NCBI RefSeq assembly: GCF_030453725.1
Contig: NZ_JAKDJU010000148.1
Span: 1-7,487, forward strand
Direction: 5' to 3'
DNA from: Brevibacterium picturae
GTDB lineage: Bacteria > Actinomycetota > Actinomycetes > Actinomycetales > Brevibacteriaceae
DNA length: 7,487 bases
Every line of letters starts with the position of its first letter. The stretch's first letter is position 1. The position numbers and the translations under genes are program-made. This document shows positions 1 to 5,821 of this stretch, piece by piece. The notes beneath the pieces are model-generated. The model was not told the origin of the DNA, ran no database searches, and worked only from the letters and a program-made list of their open reading frames with translations.

Positions 1-485
1 TCAGCCGGTCGGTTTGCCCTCGAACCAATAGAACTGCGAGAAGTGATGGTCCTTCTTCAGCTTCAGCTCCTGCTTGATCACCGAACGGAACTGCTTGATG
101 AGTCCGCGCTCACCGGCGGCCCACACATAGAGGCCGTCCGGACCCGGCGCGTGAGTGCGCAGATGGTCGGCGAGCGCATGACCGAGCTGCCCATCGCTGC
201 GAATCCAGTCCCACCGGGCGTTCGGGTGGTCGGTTCGCGGCAGGTTCTGAACGGTATCGGCGTCGTGGTCGTCTTCGATGACCAGCGTCACCGCCACCTC
301 GGCTGGGATGGCCTGCAGCCACGAGTTCATCGCCGGAAGCGCCGTGAGGTCTCCCGCGAGGAGGATGTGGTTCGTGTTCGTGGGCAGGTCGATGCGGGCA
401 GGGGTGAGCGGTCGACCCGGGTCACCACAACATTGTGGTTGGTGATCCGCATCAGACGCATCACGCCACGCTGCCAATTGACCAT
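1..485 (-). pseudogene. Broken siderophore-interacting protein (SIP family) with FAD domain deleted
   Basis: Intact family members are FAD- and NAD(P)H-binding cytoplasmic reductases of about 250-280 residues that release iron from ferric siderophores. The C-terminal half (about 135 residues, read from near position 408 to the TGA at 3-1) is clearly SIP: HILLAGDLTALPA is the usual LLAGDETALPAI motif, followed by YVWAAGE and a closing FYWFEGKPTG. The expected N-terminus is present, but in another frame: ATG at 485, preceded by a GGGGGAAG Shine-Dalgarno-like stretch, reads MVNWQRGVMRLMRITNHNVV and continues VTRVDR to position 408. The two parts meet at about 400-410 out of frame, and roughly 100-120 residues of the FAD-binding barrel, including the flavin motif, are missing. 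A GTG at 531 opens one continuous 176-codon frame, but its first 41 residues do not resemble the family and it starts against the iron box. I infer a deletion with frameshift. An assembly error is the main alternative. Confidence 0.8.
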
Positions 486-531
486 ATGCGTCTTCCCCCA
501 CTCGTTGATGCTCGGCCAAGCCGATACTCAC

Positions 532-550
532 TGAGCTTAGCCTAGGCTAA
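532..550 (-). promoter_or_regulatory. Candidate DtxR/IdeR iron box
   Basis: TGAGCTTAGCCTAGGCTAA matches 15 of 19 positions of the DtxR/IdeR consensus TTAGGTTAGSCTAACCTAA. Positions 537-550 (TTAGCCTAGGCTAA) are in addition a perfect 14-bp palindrome. The site lies 47 bp upstream of the ATG at 485 of the broken siderophore-interacting gene, where an iron-dependent repressor would be expected to block the promoter. Iron control of such genes is established in actinobacteria; binding here is inferred from the match and the position. Confidence 0.65.
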
Positions 551-646
551 CAGGAAGATTCGTCGCGGTGGCTGACTGTCGTTGCCGACCATCACGACAA
601 CGTCGAGTGACGATCATCGCGGAAACGGCGGGTGACGCCTTCAGGC

Positions 647-1135
647 TCAGCTCTGCTTGAGGGCCTTCTTCTCGGCCTGCTTTGCGGCTTTCGCAGCGGC
701 CTTCTGGGCCGCCTTCTTGGCTGCCTGCTTGGTCGTTTGAGCGCCCGCGACGAGGAGGAGTCCGCCCAATGCCGCGGCGTTCTTCGAGAACTGAGTCTTG
801 TGGGCGGCCGCGTCGTCACCCTCCATCTCCCAGAAGGAGTGGCCGGCCAGCGTGGTCGGCACGAGTGATACGGCGAGGGCGAGCGCGGAGGTCCGAGGTT
901 TGATGCCCAGCGCCATCGTGGTTCCGGCCAGCAGCTGAAGTCCGCCGTTGGCACGGACCAGGAGTTCATCGTCTTCGGGCAGGACCGGCACGTATTCGCG
1001 GATCGCGGCGAGAGTCGGAGCAGCAGCGGCGACGCGGCCGCCGGGGTTGGTCAGTGCCGAATACCCACCAGTGATGAAGATCGGTGCGGTGAGTACGCGC
1101 CCTGCAGTCTGCAGCAACGATGTTCCTAGTGCCAT
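647..1135 (-). CDS. DoxX-family small membrane protein with lysine/alanine-rich tail
   Basis: This 162-residue protein resembles DoxX family (COG2259) membrane proteins, whose biochemical role is mostly unknown although some members are linked to redox or thiol stress. The family pattern is visible: an N-terminal hydrophobic segment with the FITGGYSAL stretch (residues 19-27), a helix at about 62-78 (ANGGLQLLAGTTMALGI), another at 82-97, the conserved HSFWE (99-103), then QFSKNAAALGGLLLVAG (115-131) as the last membrane helix. About four membrane segments are expected. The final 27 residues (136-162) are almost only Lys and Ala with a few Gln (9 Lys, 11 Ala), like a histone H1 tail, and should be cytoplasmic or bind something acidic. 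ATG 1135 is supported by AAGGAG (1142-1147) six bases upstream. The gene lies 54 bp after the protease gene on the same strand, so co-transcription is likely. Confidence 0.8.
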   Translation of the reverse strand: MALGTSLLQTAGRVLTAPIFITGGYSALTNPGGRVAAAAPTLAAIREYVPVLPEDDELLVRANGGLQLLAGTTMALGIKPRTSALALAVSLVPTTLAGHSFWEMEGDDAAAHKTQFSKNAAALGGLLLVAGAQTTKQAAKKAAQKAAAKAAKQAEKKALKQS

Positions 1136-1189
1136 GGAGCTCTCCTTCAGGTTTGGGGTTTTGAGCCTAGCCGATGGCCGGCGTCAGCC

Positions 1190-2380
1190 TCAACGCGCTG
1201 ACTCATCAGGAGCCACAGGCCCGGTTGGCTCGGGTCCCGCGCCACGGCCTGCCGGATCACTCTGACCTGCGACGACCCGCGGCCGTTTGAAACCCAAGTC
1301 GGGCTGCTTGCGGAACTGGCCGGTGGCGAGGAGCACGGCGATGACGATGGCGGACACGATCCACCCACTCACTCCCAGGAATGAGGCCAAGGCCATGTCC
1401 GGCGCCTGCGCGGAACCGTCGATGAACAGGCCGAGCAGCATTCCCGCCGAACCGTTGAGGGCCGCATGTGCGGTGACGGCCGGCCAGACCGAACCGGTGC
1501 GCAGTCGCAGCCAGCCGAACAGGACCCCCAGCATGATGCATCCGCCGACCATGAACGCGAGCCCGGTGATGTCGGGGCGGCCGAAGTTGTATCCGAGCAG
1601 GATCAATGGTGCGTGCCACAGGCCCCAGATCACTCCGACGATGAGCAGGGCCGGCCAGGTGCCGAGTGGGCGCAGGCTCGTCAGCAGCCATCCGCGCCAG
1701 CCGACTTCCTCGCCGAAGGCGACGGTCACGTTGAACAGCGACCCCAGCGCCATGATCACCAGATAGCCGATCACAGCCACGGCCACCGGGATCTCTCCCA
1801 GTCCGGGCAGCTGTGCCAACTGCGCCTTGAACCCTGAGAGACCAAGCAGATCGACCTGCATCCACCCGAATGCGGCGGCGAGCAGGTAGGCCGCGGCGAC
1901 CAGCACGAACACACCGAAGAAGGCGAGCGCGGTCATCCCCAGCACCCGGCCGAAGGGACGCAGCGGCCACATGCCGAGGTACCTGAGAATGCTGGCCCGA
2001 GGTTGACCGGTGCGGCGGCGCTGGACGATCATCGCCACGACCACAGCGATCAGCGGGGTGAACATCATGGCCGCTCCCGAGACCTGCACCAACAGTGCAT
2101 TGCCCATGCCCTCACCGCTCAACCACAGCGGCAGGCACACGAGCCAGGCGAGGACCACCGCGACCGCGACGAAGACCGCGAACTCGAGCCACGGCACCTT
2201 GGCCGGCACGATCGCCAGCGGCCGCCCCTTGGGGTCGACGTCAGTGCGGTCTCGTTCCGGCCCGCCGCTGCCCTGAATCGGGGTGCCCGCTCCTACGCCA
2301 TCGAGATCCACCCCCGCCGAGGTTGCTGCTGCCCCTGCGACCACACTGGCGTTGTCGTCTCTGCCCGTTCCCGTATTCAC
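1190..2380 (-). CDS. CPBP-family intramembrane glutamic endopeptidase (CAAX/Abi protease)
   Basis: The 396-residue product carries the three diagnostic motifs of the CPBP (Rce1/Abi, PF02517) membrane protease family. These are EEVGWRG (residues 224-230, with the paired catalytic glutamates and Arg229), WGLWHAP (252-258, His256) and HAALN (305-309). About eight hydrophobic segments run from residue 64 to 353 (for example 64-84, 98-118, 147-171, 197-215, 243-262, 272-290, 336-353). Before them comes a disordered Gly/Asp/Ala-rich leader of about 60 residues, and after them a Pro/Gly-rich tail of about 35. Family members cleave prenylated proteins or peptides, or act in bacteriocin self-protection; the substrate here cannot be read. 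The GTG at 2380 is chosen because GAGGGGG (2385-2391) lies just upstream. An ATG at 2419 is in frame with no clear ribosome site, and the frame open to 2608 encodes Arg/Gly-rich, non-family sequence. It is probably the first gene of a unit with the DoxX gene. Confidence 0.85.
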   Translation of the reverse strand: MNTGTGRDDNASVVAGAAATSAGVDLDGVGAGTPIQGSGGPERDRTDVDPKGRPLAIVPAKVPWLEFAVFVAVAVVLAWLVCLPLWLSGEGMGNALLVQVSGAAMMFTPLIAVVVAMIVQRRRTGQPRASILRYLGMWPLRPFGRVLGMTALAFFGVFVLVAAAYLLAAAFGWMQVDLLGLSGFKAQLAQLPGLGEIPVAVAVIGYLVIMALGSLFNVTVAFGEEVGWRGWLLTSLRPLGTWPALLIVGVIWGLWHAPLILLGYNFGRPDITGLAFMVGGCIMLGVLFGWLRLRTGSVWPAVTAHAALNGSAGMLLGLFIDGSAQAPDMALASFLGVSGWIVSAIVIAVLLATGQFRKQPDLGFKRPRVVAGQSDPAGRGAGPEPTGPVAPDESAR

Positions 2381-2384
2381 GGTT

Positions 2385-2391
2385 CCCCCTC
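2385..2391 (-). promoter_or_regulatory. Ribosome binding site deciding the protease start
   Basis: Read on the minus strand, GAGGGGG stands four bases before the GTG at 2380. It is the only strong Shine-Dalgarno match in front of an in-frame start here and argues against the upstream ATG codons at 2419 and 2608. Confidence 0.6.
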
Positions 2392-2568
2392 TGTCCTGCT
2401 CCGACTCCGCCGCTTCCATCCACGCTGCTGTCTGCGCCGGTCTCTTAGTCCAACCTACGTTGCCAAACGCCCTCGCACCTCCGCCCCGTGGATGAAATGG
2501 GTCTCGTCCGAGTGGCCGAGGGAAGACCCGCTCCCACCTCCCGTGCCCTCCGGACCGGCGAAGACCTG

Positions 2569-2588
2569 GTATCCATATTCTGAGATAC
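2569..2588. promoter_or_regulatory. Inverted repeat in the protease/permease divergent spacer
   Basis: GTATC at 2569-2573 and GATAC at 2584-2588 form a 5-bp inverted repeat with a 10-base AT-richer centre (CATATTCTGA), in a spacer that is otherwise GC-rich. It lies 47 bp upstream of the permease start, within the 255-bp region between the two divergent genes, so an operator or promoter element is possible. TATTCT at 2576-2581 is a poor -10 match. Short arms make chance a real alternative; I see nothing else convincing in 2381-2635. Confidence 0.25.
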
Positions 2589-2635
2589 GATGAACAGCGT
2601 TGAATCATCGTCGATTCGTGTAAAGGTGCACCTCA

Positions 2636-4135
2636 ATGACCGAACCATCCCCAAACTCACACCTCTCCGACGCAGACCATCTCTCCGTCCTCGGTTACAA
2701 CGACTCCTTCGAGAGATCGATGAGCCCATGGGCGAACTTCGCCCTCGGGTTCACCTACCTCTCACCTCTCGTCGGTGTATATTCCCTCATGGCCGTGGCC
2801 CTGTCCACGGGCGGACCACCCTCGATGTGGTGGATCATCATCGTCGCCTGCGGTCAGCTGCTCGTGGCCCTGGTCTTCGGTGAAGTCGTCTCCCAGTTCC
2901 CCATCGCCGGTGGGATCTACCCCTGGGCGCGCCGACTCTGGGGCAGGCGGTACGCATGGATGGCCGCATGGGTCTACATCTGCGCACTCATCGTCACCAT
3001 CACCTCGGTGTCGGAGTTCGGGGCCGGATTCGTCGCGAGCCTCCTCGGCTTCGCACTGAACAGGAATACGACCCTCGTCCTGGCCCTGGCGCTGCTGGTC
3101 CTGGCTCTGGCAATCAATTTCAGCGGCACCAAATGGCTGGCTCGAATCGCTCGGATCGGCCTGTTCGCCGAGCTCATCGGCGTCATCGGACTCGGTCTGT
3201 TCCTGCTCATTTTCGAACGCAAGCACAGCTTCGCAGTCTTCTTCGACTCGATGGGCACCGCCGGCGACGGCAGCTACGTCACAGCCTTCATCGGCGCCGC
3301 GGTCGCCGGACTCTTCCTCTTCTACGGCTTCGAGGCCTGCGGTGACGTCGCCGAGGAGGTGTCAAATCCGGCTCGCGGCATCCCGAAGGCCATGCTCATG
3401 ACGATTCTCGTCGGCGCGGTCTCGGCCCTGTTCTCATTCGCGGGCTATGTCCTCGCGGCCCCGAACCTCGACGAGATCGTCGCCGGCCAGGTCGAAGATC
3501 CCATTCCTACGATCCTCGAGGGCAGCCTCGGCGCGGTCGGTGCGAAGATCTTCCTCCTCGTCGCGATCCTCGCCTTCATCTCATGCGTTCTCAGCCTTCA
3601 GGCCGCCGCCTCGAGACTCATCTTCAGCTTCGCCCGCGATGGCATGATGCCCGGCCACAGGTGGCTGTCCAAGGTCACCGATGGCACCAAGATCCCGCGC
3701 AATGCCCTCATCGTCGCTTGCATCACCCCAGCCCTCATCTGCGTGCTCATCTGGTTCAACGATGGGATCCTCGTCGCTGTCACCTCGTTCGCGATCCTCG
3801 GCATCTACCTCGCCTTCCAGATGGTCGTGCTCGGCGCACTGCGGCAGCGACTCAAGGGCTGGATGCCGGCAGGACCGTGGTCACTTCGCGGTTGGGGCAT
3901 CGTCGTCAACATCGCAGCGTTGGCCTATGGCATCTTCGCCATGATCCTGCTCTCACTGCCCGGGGACTCGGGGTCGTTCTTCTCCGACTGGATCGTTCTC
4001 ATCGGTCTCGTCGTAGTGCTGGTGGCAGGCTTCATCTATCTCTTCGTCGCCCGCCCCGACCGCAAGTCCGATGCCCCGGAAGGCGATGCCATCGCCGTCG
4101 CCGACGCGATCCGTTCGCACCATTCGAATCACTGA
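2636..4135 (+). CDS. APC-superfamily amino acid/amine permease
   Basis: The 499-residue protein is a twelve-helix membrane transporter of the amino acid-polyamine-organocation superfamily, closest by eye to the amino acid/choline type. Helix 1 region: FALGFTYLSPLVGVYSL (35-51). The stretch GEVVSQFPIAGGIYPWARRL (82-101) is the family's conserved helix 2-3 loop. YGFEACGDVAEEVSNPARGI (230-249) is the signature EE..NPAR.IPKA loop after helix 6, and SRLIFSFARDGMMP (326-339) is the hallmark after helix 8. Further helices cover about 354-375, 379-400, 419-440 and 451-471, with a charged cytoplasmic tail (473-499). Length is normal for the family. ATG 2636 has AAAGGTG (2622-2628) seven bases upstream. 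Substrate is not determinable; amino acids, GABA, choline or polyamines are all transported by relatives. It is divergent from the protease gene and upstream of argG, with terminator-like structure between. Confidence 0.88.
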   Translation: MTEPSPNSHLSDADHLSVLGYNDSFERSMSPWANFALGFTYLSPLVGVYSLMAVALSTGGPPSMWWIIIVACGQLLVALVFGEVVSQFPIAGGIYPWARRLWGRRYAWMAAWVYICALIVTITSVSEFGAGFVASLLGFALNRNTTLVLALALLVLALAINFSGTKWLARIARIGLFAELIGVIGLGLFLLIFERKHSFAVFFDSMGTAGDGSYVTAFIGAAVAGLFLFYGFEACGDVAEEVSNPARGIPKAMLMTILVGAVSALFSFAGYVLAAPNLDEIVAGQVEDPIPTILEGSLGAVGAKIFLLVAILAFISCVLSLQAAASRLIFSFARDGMMPGHRWLSKVTDGTKIPRNALIVACITPALICVLIWFNDGILVAVTSFAILGIYLAFQMVVLGALRQRLKGWMPAGPWSLRGWGIVVNIAALAYGIFAMILLSLPGDSGSFFSDWIVLIGLVVVLVAGFIYLFVARPDRKSDAPEGDAIAVADAIRSHHSNH

Positions 4136-4196
4136 GGCCCGGCGTCGGGCCGAGGTGTGCAGGACGTGCGTATGCGAGACGACGGGCCACCTCGGC
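4136..4196 (+). terminator. Overlapping GC-rich hairpins after the permease gene
   Basis: Directly after the permease stop, GGCCCG (4136-4141), loop GCGT and CGGGCC (4146-4151) form a perfect 6-bp stem. A second inverted repeat pairs GCCGAGGTG (4149-4157) with CACCTCGGC (4188-4196), nine perfect base pairs around a 30-base loop, followed by a pyrimidine-rich stretch (4204-4214, CTTCTTCCTTC). The two share 4149-4151, so they cannot both form fully. No U-tract is present. Actinobacterial terminators often lack one, so termination of the permease transcript is the simplest reading. Confidence 0.45.
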
Positions 4197-4235
4197 GAGT
4201 GACTCTTCTTCCTTCGATCACATAAACATACATCT

Positions 4236-4255
4236 CCATGCATAACAATTCGACA
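4236..4255 (+). promoter_or_regulatory. Candidate ArgR operator (ARG box) upstream of argG
   Basis: CCATGCATAACAATTCGACA agrees at 14 of 20 positions with the Streptomyces ARG box that I recall as CCATGCATGCCCATTGCATA. Its core TGCAT-AACA-ATTCG (4239-4252) matches the general ArgR/AhrC pattern TGAAT-N4-ATTCA at 8 of 10 positions. It lies 30 bp before the argG start, in an AT-rich stretch (about 4216-4252) that stands out in this GC-rich DNA and probably holds the promoter; CATAAC at 4241-4246 is a weak -10 candidate. Arginine repression of argG by ArgR is established in relatives; here it is inferred. Confidence 0.45.
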
Positions 4256-4285
4256 TGAGTTGTCCCTGCCGCTAAGGTGGTGGAC

Positions 4286-5707
4286 ATGTCGAAAGTACTG
4301 TCTTCGCTCCCTGTCGGTGAGCACGTTGGAATCGCCTTCTCCGGCGGACTGGATACCTCCTGCGCGGTCGCCTGGATGCGCCACAAGGGCGCCATTCCCT
4401 GCACCTACACGGCCGATATCGGCCAGTACGATGAGCCCGATCTTGACAGCGTGACCGAGCGCGCGAAGGAATACGGTGCGGAGATCGCCCGCTTCGTCGA
4501 CGCAAAGCGCCTGCTGGTCGAAGAGGGCTTCGTGGCTCTGCAGTGCGGTGCGTTCAACGTCCGTTCCGGCGGCAAGACCTACTTCAACACGACCCCCCTG
4601 GGCCGAGCAGTGACCGGCACAATGCTGGTGCGGGCCATGAAGGAAGACGGCGTCGACATCTGGGGCGACGGCTCGACCTACAAGGGCAACGACATCGAGC
4701 GCTTCTACCGCTACGGTCTCATGGCCAACCCGAAGCTGCGCATCTACAAGCCCTGGCTCGACGCGGACTTCGTCGAGGAACTCGGCGGCCGCCAGGAGAT
4801 GAGCGAATGGCTCGTCGAGCACGGCTACCCCTACCGCGACTCCGCGGAGAAGGCGTACTCCACCGACGCCAACATCTGGGGCGCGACCCACGAGGCCAAG
4901 ACGCTGGAATTCCTCGATGCCGGGCTCGACATCATCGAACCGATCATGGGCGTTGCCGCTTGGCGCGATGACGTCGAGGTCAAGTCCGAAGAGGTCACCG
5001 TCGGCTTCGAGGCCGGACGTCCGGTGTCGATCAACGGTGAGAAGTTCGACGACCCCGTTGCCCTGGTCTTCAAGGCCAACGAGGTCGGCGGCCGCCACGG
5101 GCTCGGCGTCTCCGACCAGATCGAGAACCGCATCATCGAGGCCAAGTCGCGAGGCATCTACGAGGCCCCCGGCATGGCTCTGCTCCACGTCACCTATGAG
5201 CGCCTGCTCAACGCCATCCACAACGAAGACACCATCGCCCTCTATCACGAAGAGGGTCGTCGCCTGGGCCGCCGCATGTACGAGGGGCGCTGGCTCGACC
5301 CCCAGTCGCTGATGCTGCGCGAATCGATGCAGCGCTGGGTCGCATCGGCGATCACCGGCGAAGTGACCCTGCGCCTGCGCCGAGGTGACGACTACACGAT
5401 CGTCGACACCACCGGCCCCAACCTCAGCTACCATCCGGAGAAGCTGTCGATGGAGCGCGTCGGCGATGCCGCCTTCGGCCCTGAGGACCGCATCGGTCAG
5501 CTGACCATGCGCAACCTCGACATCGCGGATTCGCGTGCCCGCCTCGAGCAGTACGCGGCCATGGGCATCGTCTCGGGCCCGACTTCGGAGCTCGTGGGAT
5601 CCCTTGAGGCCGGTGGCGCCGAGGAGATCGCGAACTCCACCGTCGACGTCGATGAGGCCGGCGACCGCGCGGGCCTGTCTGCCGCTTTCGACGCCGGCAC
5701 CGACTGA
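4286..5707 (+). CDS. argG: Argininosuccinate synthase (EC 6.3.4.5), long type
   Basis: This cytoplasmic enzyme joins citrulline and aspartate with ATP, giving argininosuccinate, AMP and pyrophosphate, the next-to-last step of arginine synthesis. The 473-residue product has the N-type ATP pyrophosphatase loop SGGLDTS (residues 19-25), then YTADIGQYDEPDL (41-53), TPLGRAVTGT (103-112), GDGSTYKGND (127-136, citrulline/aspartate region), TDANIWG (193-199) and GRHGLGVSDQIENRIIEAKS (269-288). These loops and the length resemble the E. coli ArgG subfamily (447 residues) rather than the roughly 400-residue type; an acidic tail of about 40 residues (431-473) accounts for most of the extra length. ATG 4286 follows AAGGTGG (4274-4280) by five bases. 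GTG codons at 4277 and 4280 are in frame but sit inside that ribosome site. argH and other arg genes are not in the window, so argG appears to stand alone between its own control region and terminator. Confidence 0.97.
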   Translation: MSKVLSSLPVGEHVGIAFSGGLDTSCAVAWMRHKGAIPCTYTADIGQYDEPDLDSVTERAKEYGAEIARFVDAKRLLVEEGFVALQCGAFNVRSGGKTYFNTTPLGRAVTGTMLVRAMKEDGVDIWGDGSTYKGNDIERFYRYGLMANPKLRIYKPWLDADFVEELGGRQEMSEWLVEHGYPYRDSAEKAYSTDANIWGATHEAKTLEFLDAGLDIIEPIMGVAAWRDDVEVKSEEVTVGFEAGRPVSINGEKFDDPVALVFKANEVGGRHGLGVSDQIENRIIEAKSRGIYEAPGMALLHVTYERLLNAIHNEDTIALYHEEGRRLGRRMYEGRWLDPQSLMLRESMQRWVASAITGEVTLRLRRGDDYTIVDTTGPNLSYHPEKLSMERVGDAAFGPEDRIGQLTMRNLDIADSRARLEQYAAMGIVSGPTSELVGSLEAGGAEEIANSTVDVDEAGDRAGLSAAFDAGTD

Positions 5708-5744
5708 TAGGTCACCGACAGCCGGCAACGGCCGAGTCGTCCTC

Positions 5745-5782
5745 GAAGCCCACGCACAGTCACATCACTGTGCGTGGGCTTC
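5745..5782 (+). terminator. Strong hairpin terminator of argG
   Basis: GAAGCCCACGCACAGT (5745-5760) and ACTGTGCGTGGGCTTC (5767-5782) form a perfect 16-bp stem around the 6-base loop CACATC, beginning 37 bases after the argG stop. Only a short T-containing tail follows (CTTCTGCG), as is common for high-GC actinobacterial intrinsic terminators. It insulates argG from the alkylation repair gene, whose start lies 39 bases further on. Confidence 0.85.
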
Positions 5783-5821
5783 TGCGATCTCGCCGTCAGC
5801 GCGAAATGGGATGATCATGCC

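Noticed and set aside
43..534. 163-codon plus-strand frame opposite the broken SIP gene
   Set aside because: The opposite strand carries clear SIP motifs. This frame is Arg/Val-rich with no domain.
577..599. Inverted repeat TGTCGT/ACGACA after the DoxX gene
   Set aside because: Six base pairs around an 11-base loop, with no T-tract, is too weak to call a terminator. The spacer 551-646 otherwise shows nothing I can support.
1136..1189. Possible terminator between the protease and DoxX genes
   Set aside because: GCCG/CGGC and GTTGAG/CTCAA pairings exist, but they are short and imperfect. The 54-bp gap more likely lies inside one transcript.
2381..2608. N-terminal extension of the CPBP protease frame to an ATG at 2608
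   Set aside because: The extra 76 residues are Arg/Gly/Pro-rich, unlike the family, and have no ribosome site at their start. The frame also runs into the permease promoter region. The GTG at 2380 has a strong site.
2624..2633. Perfect 10-bp palindrome AGGTGCACCT over the permease ribosome site
   Set aside because: It has no loop, so it cannot fold on itself to hide the ribosome site, and a ten-base palindrome is within chance for this length of DNA. It could be an operator half, but nothing supports it.
3953..5728. 591-codon open frame on the minus strand opposite argG
   Set aside because: It lies opposite the highly conserved argG and the end of the permease gene. Long antisense frames are expected in high-GC DNA with GC-rich third positions, and the translation shows no recognisable family.
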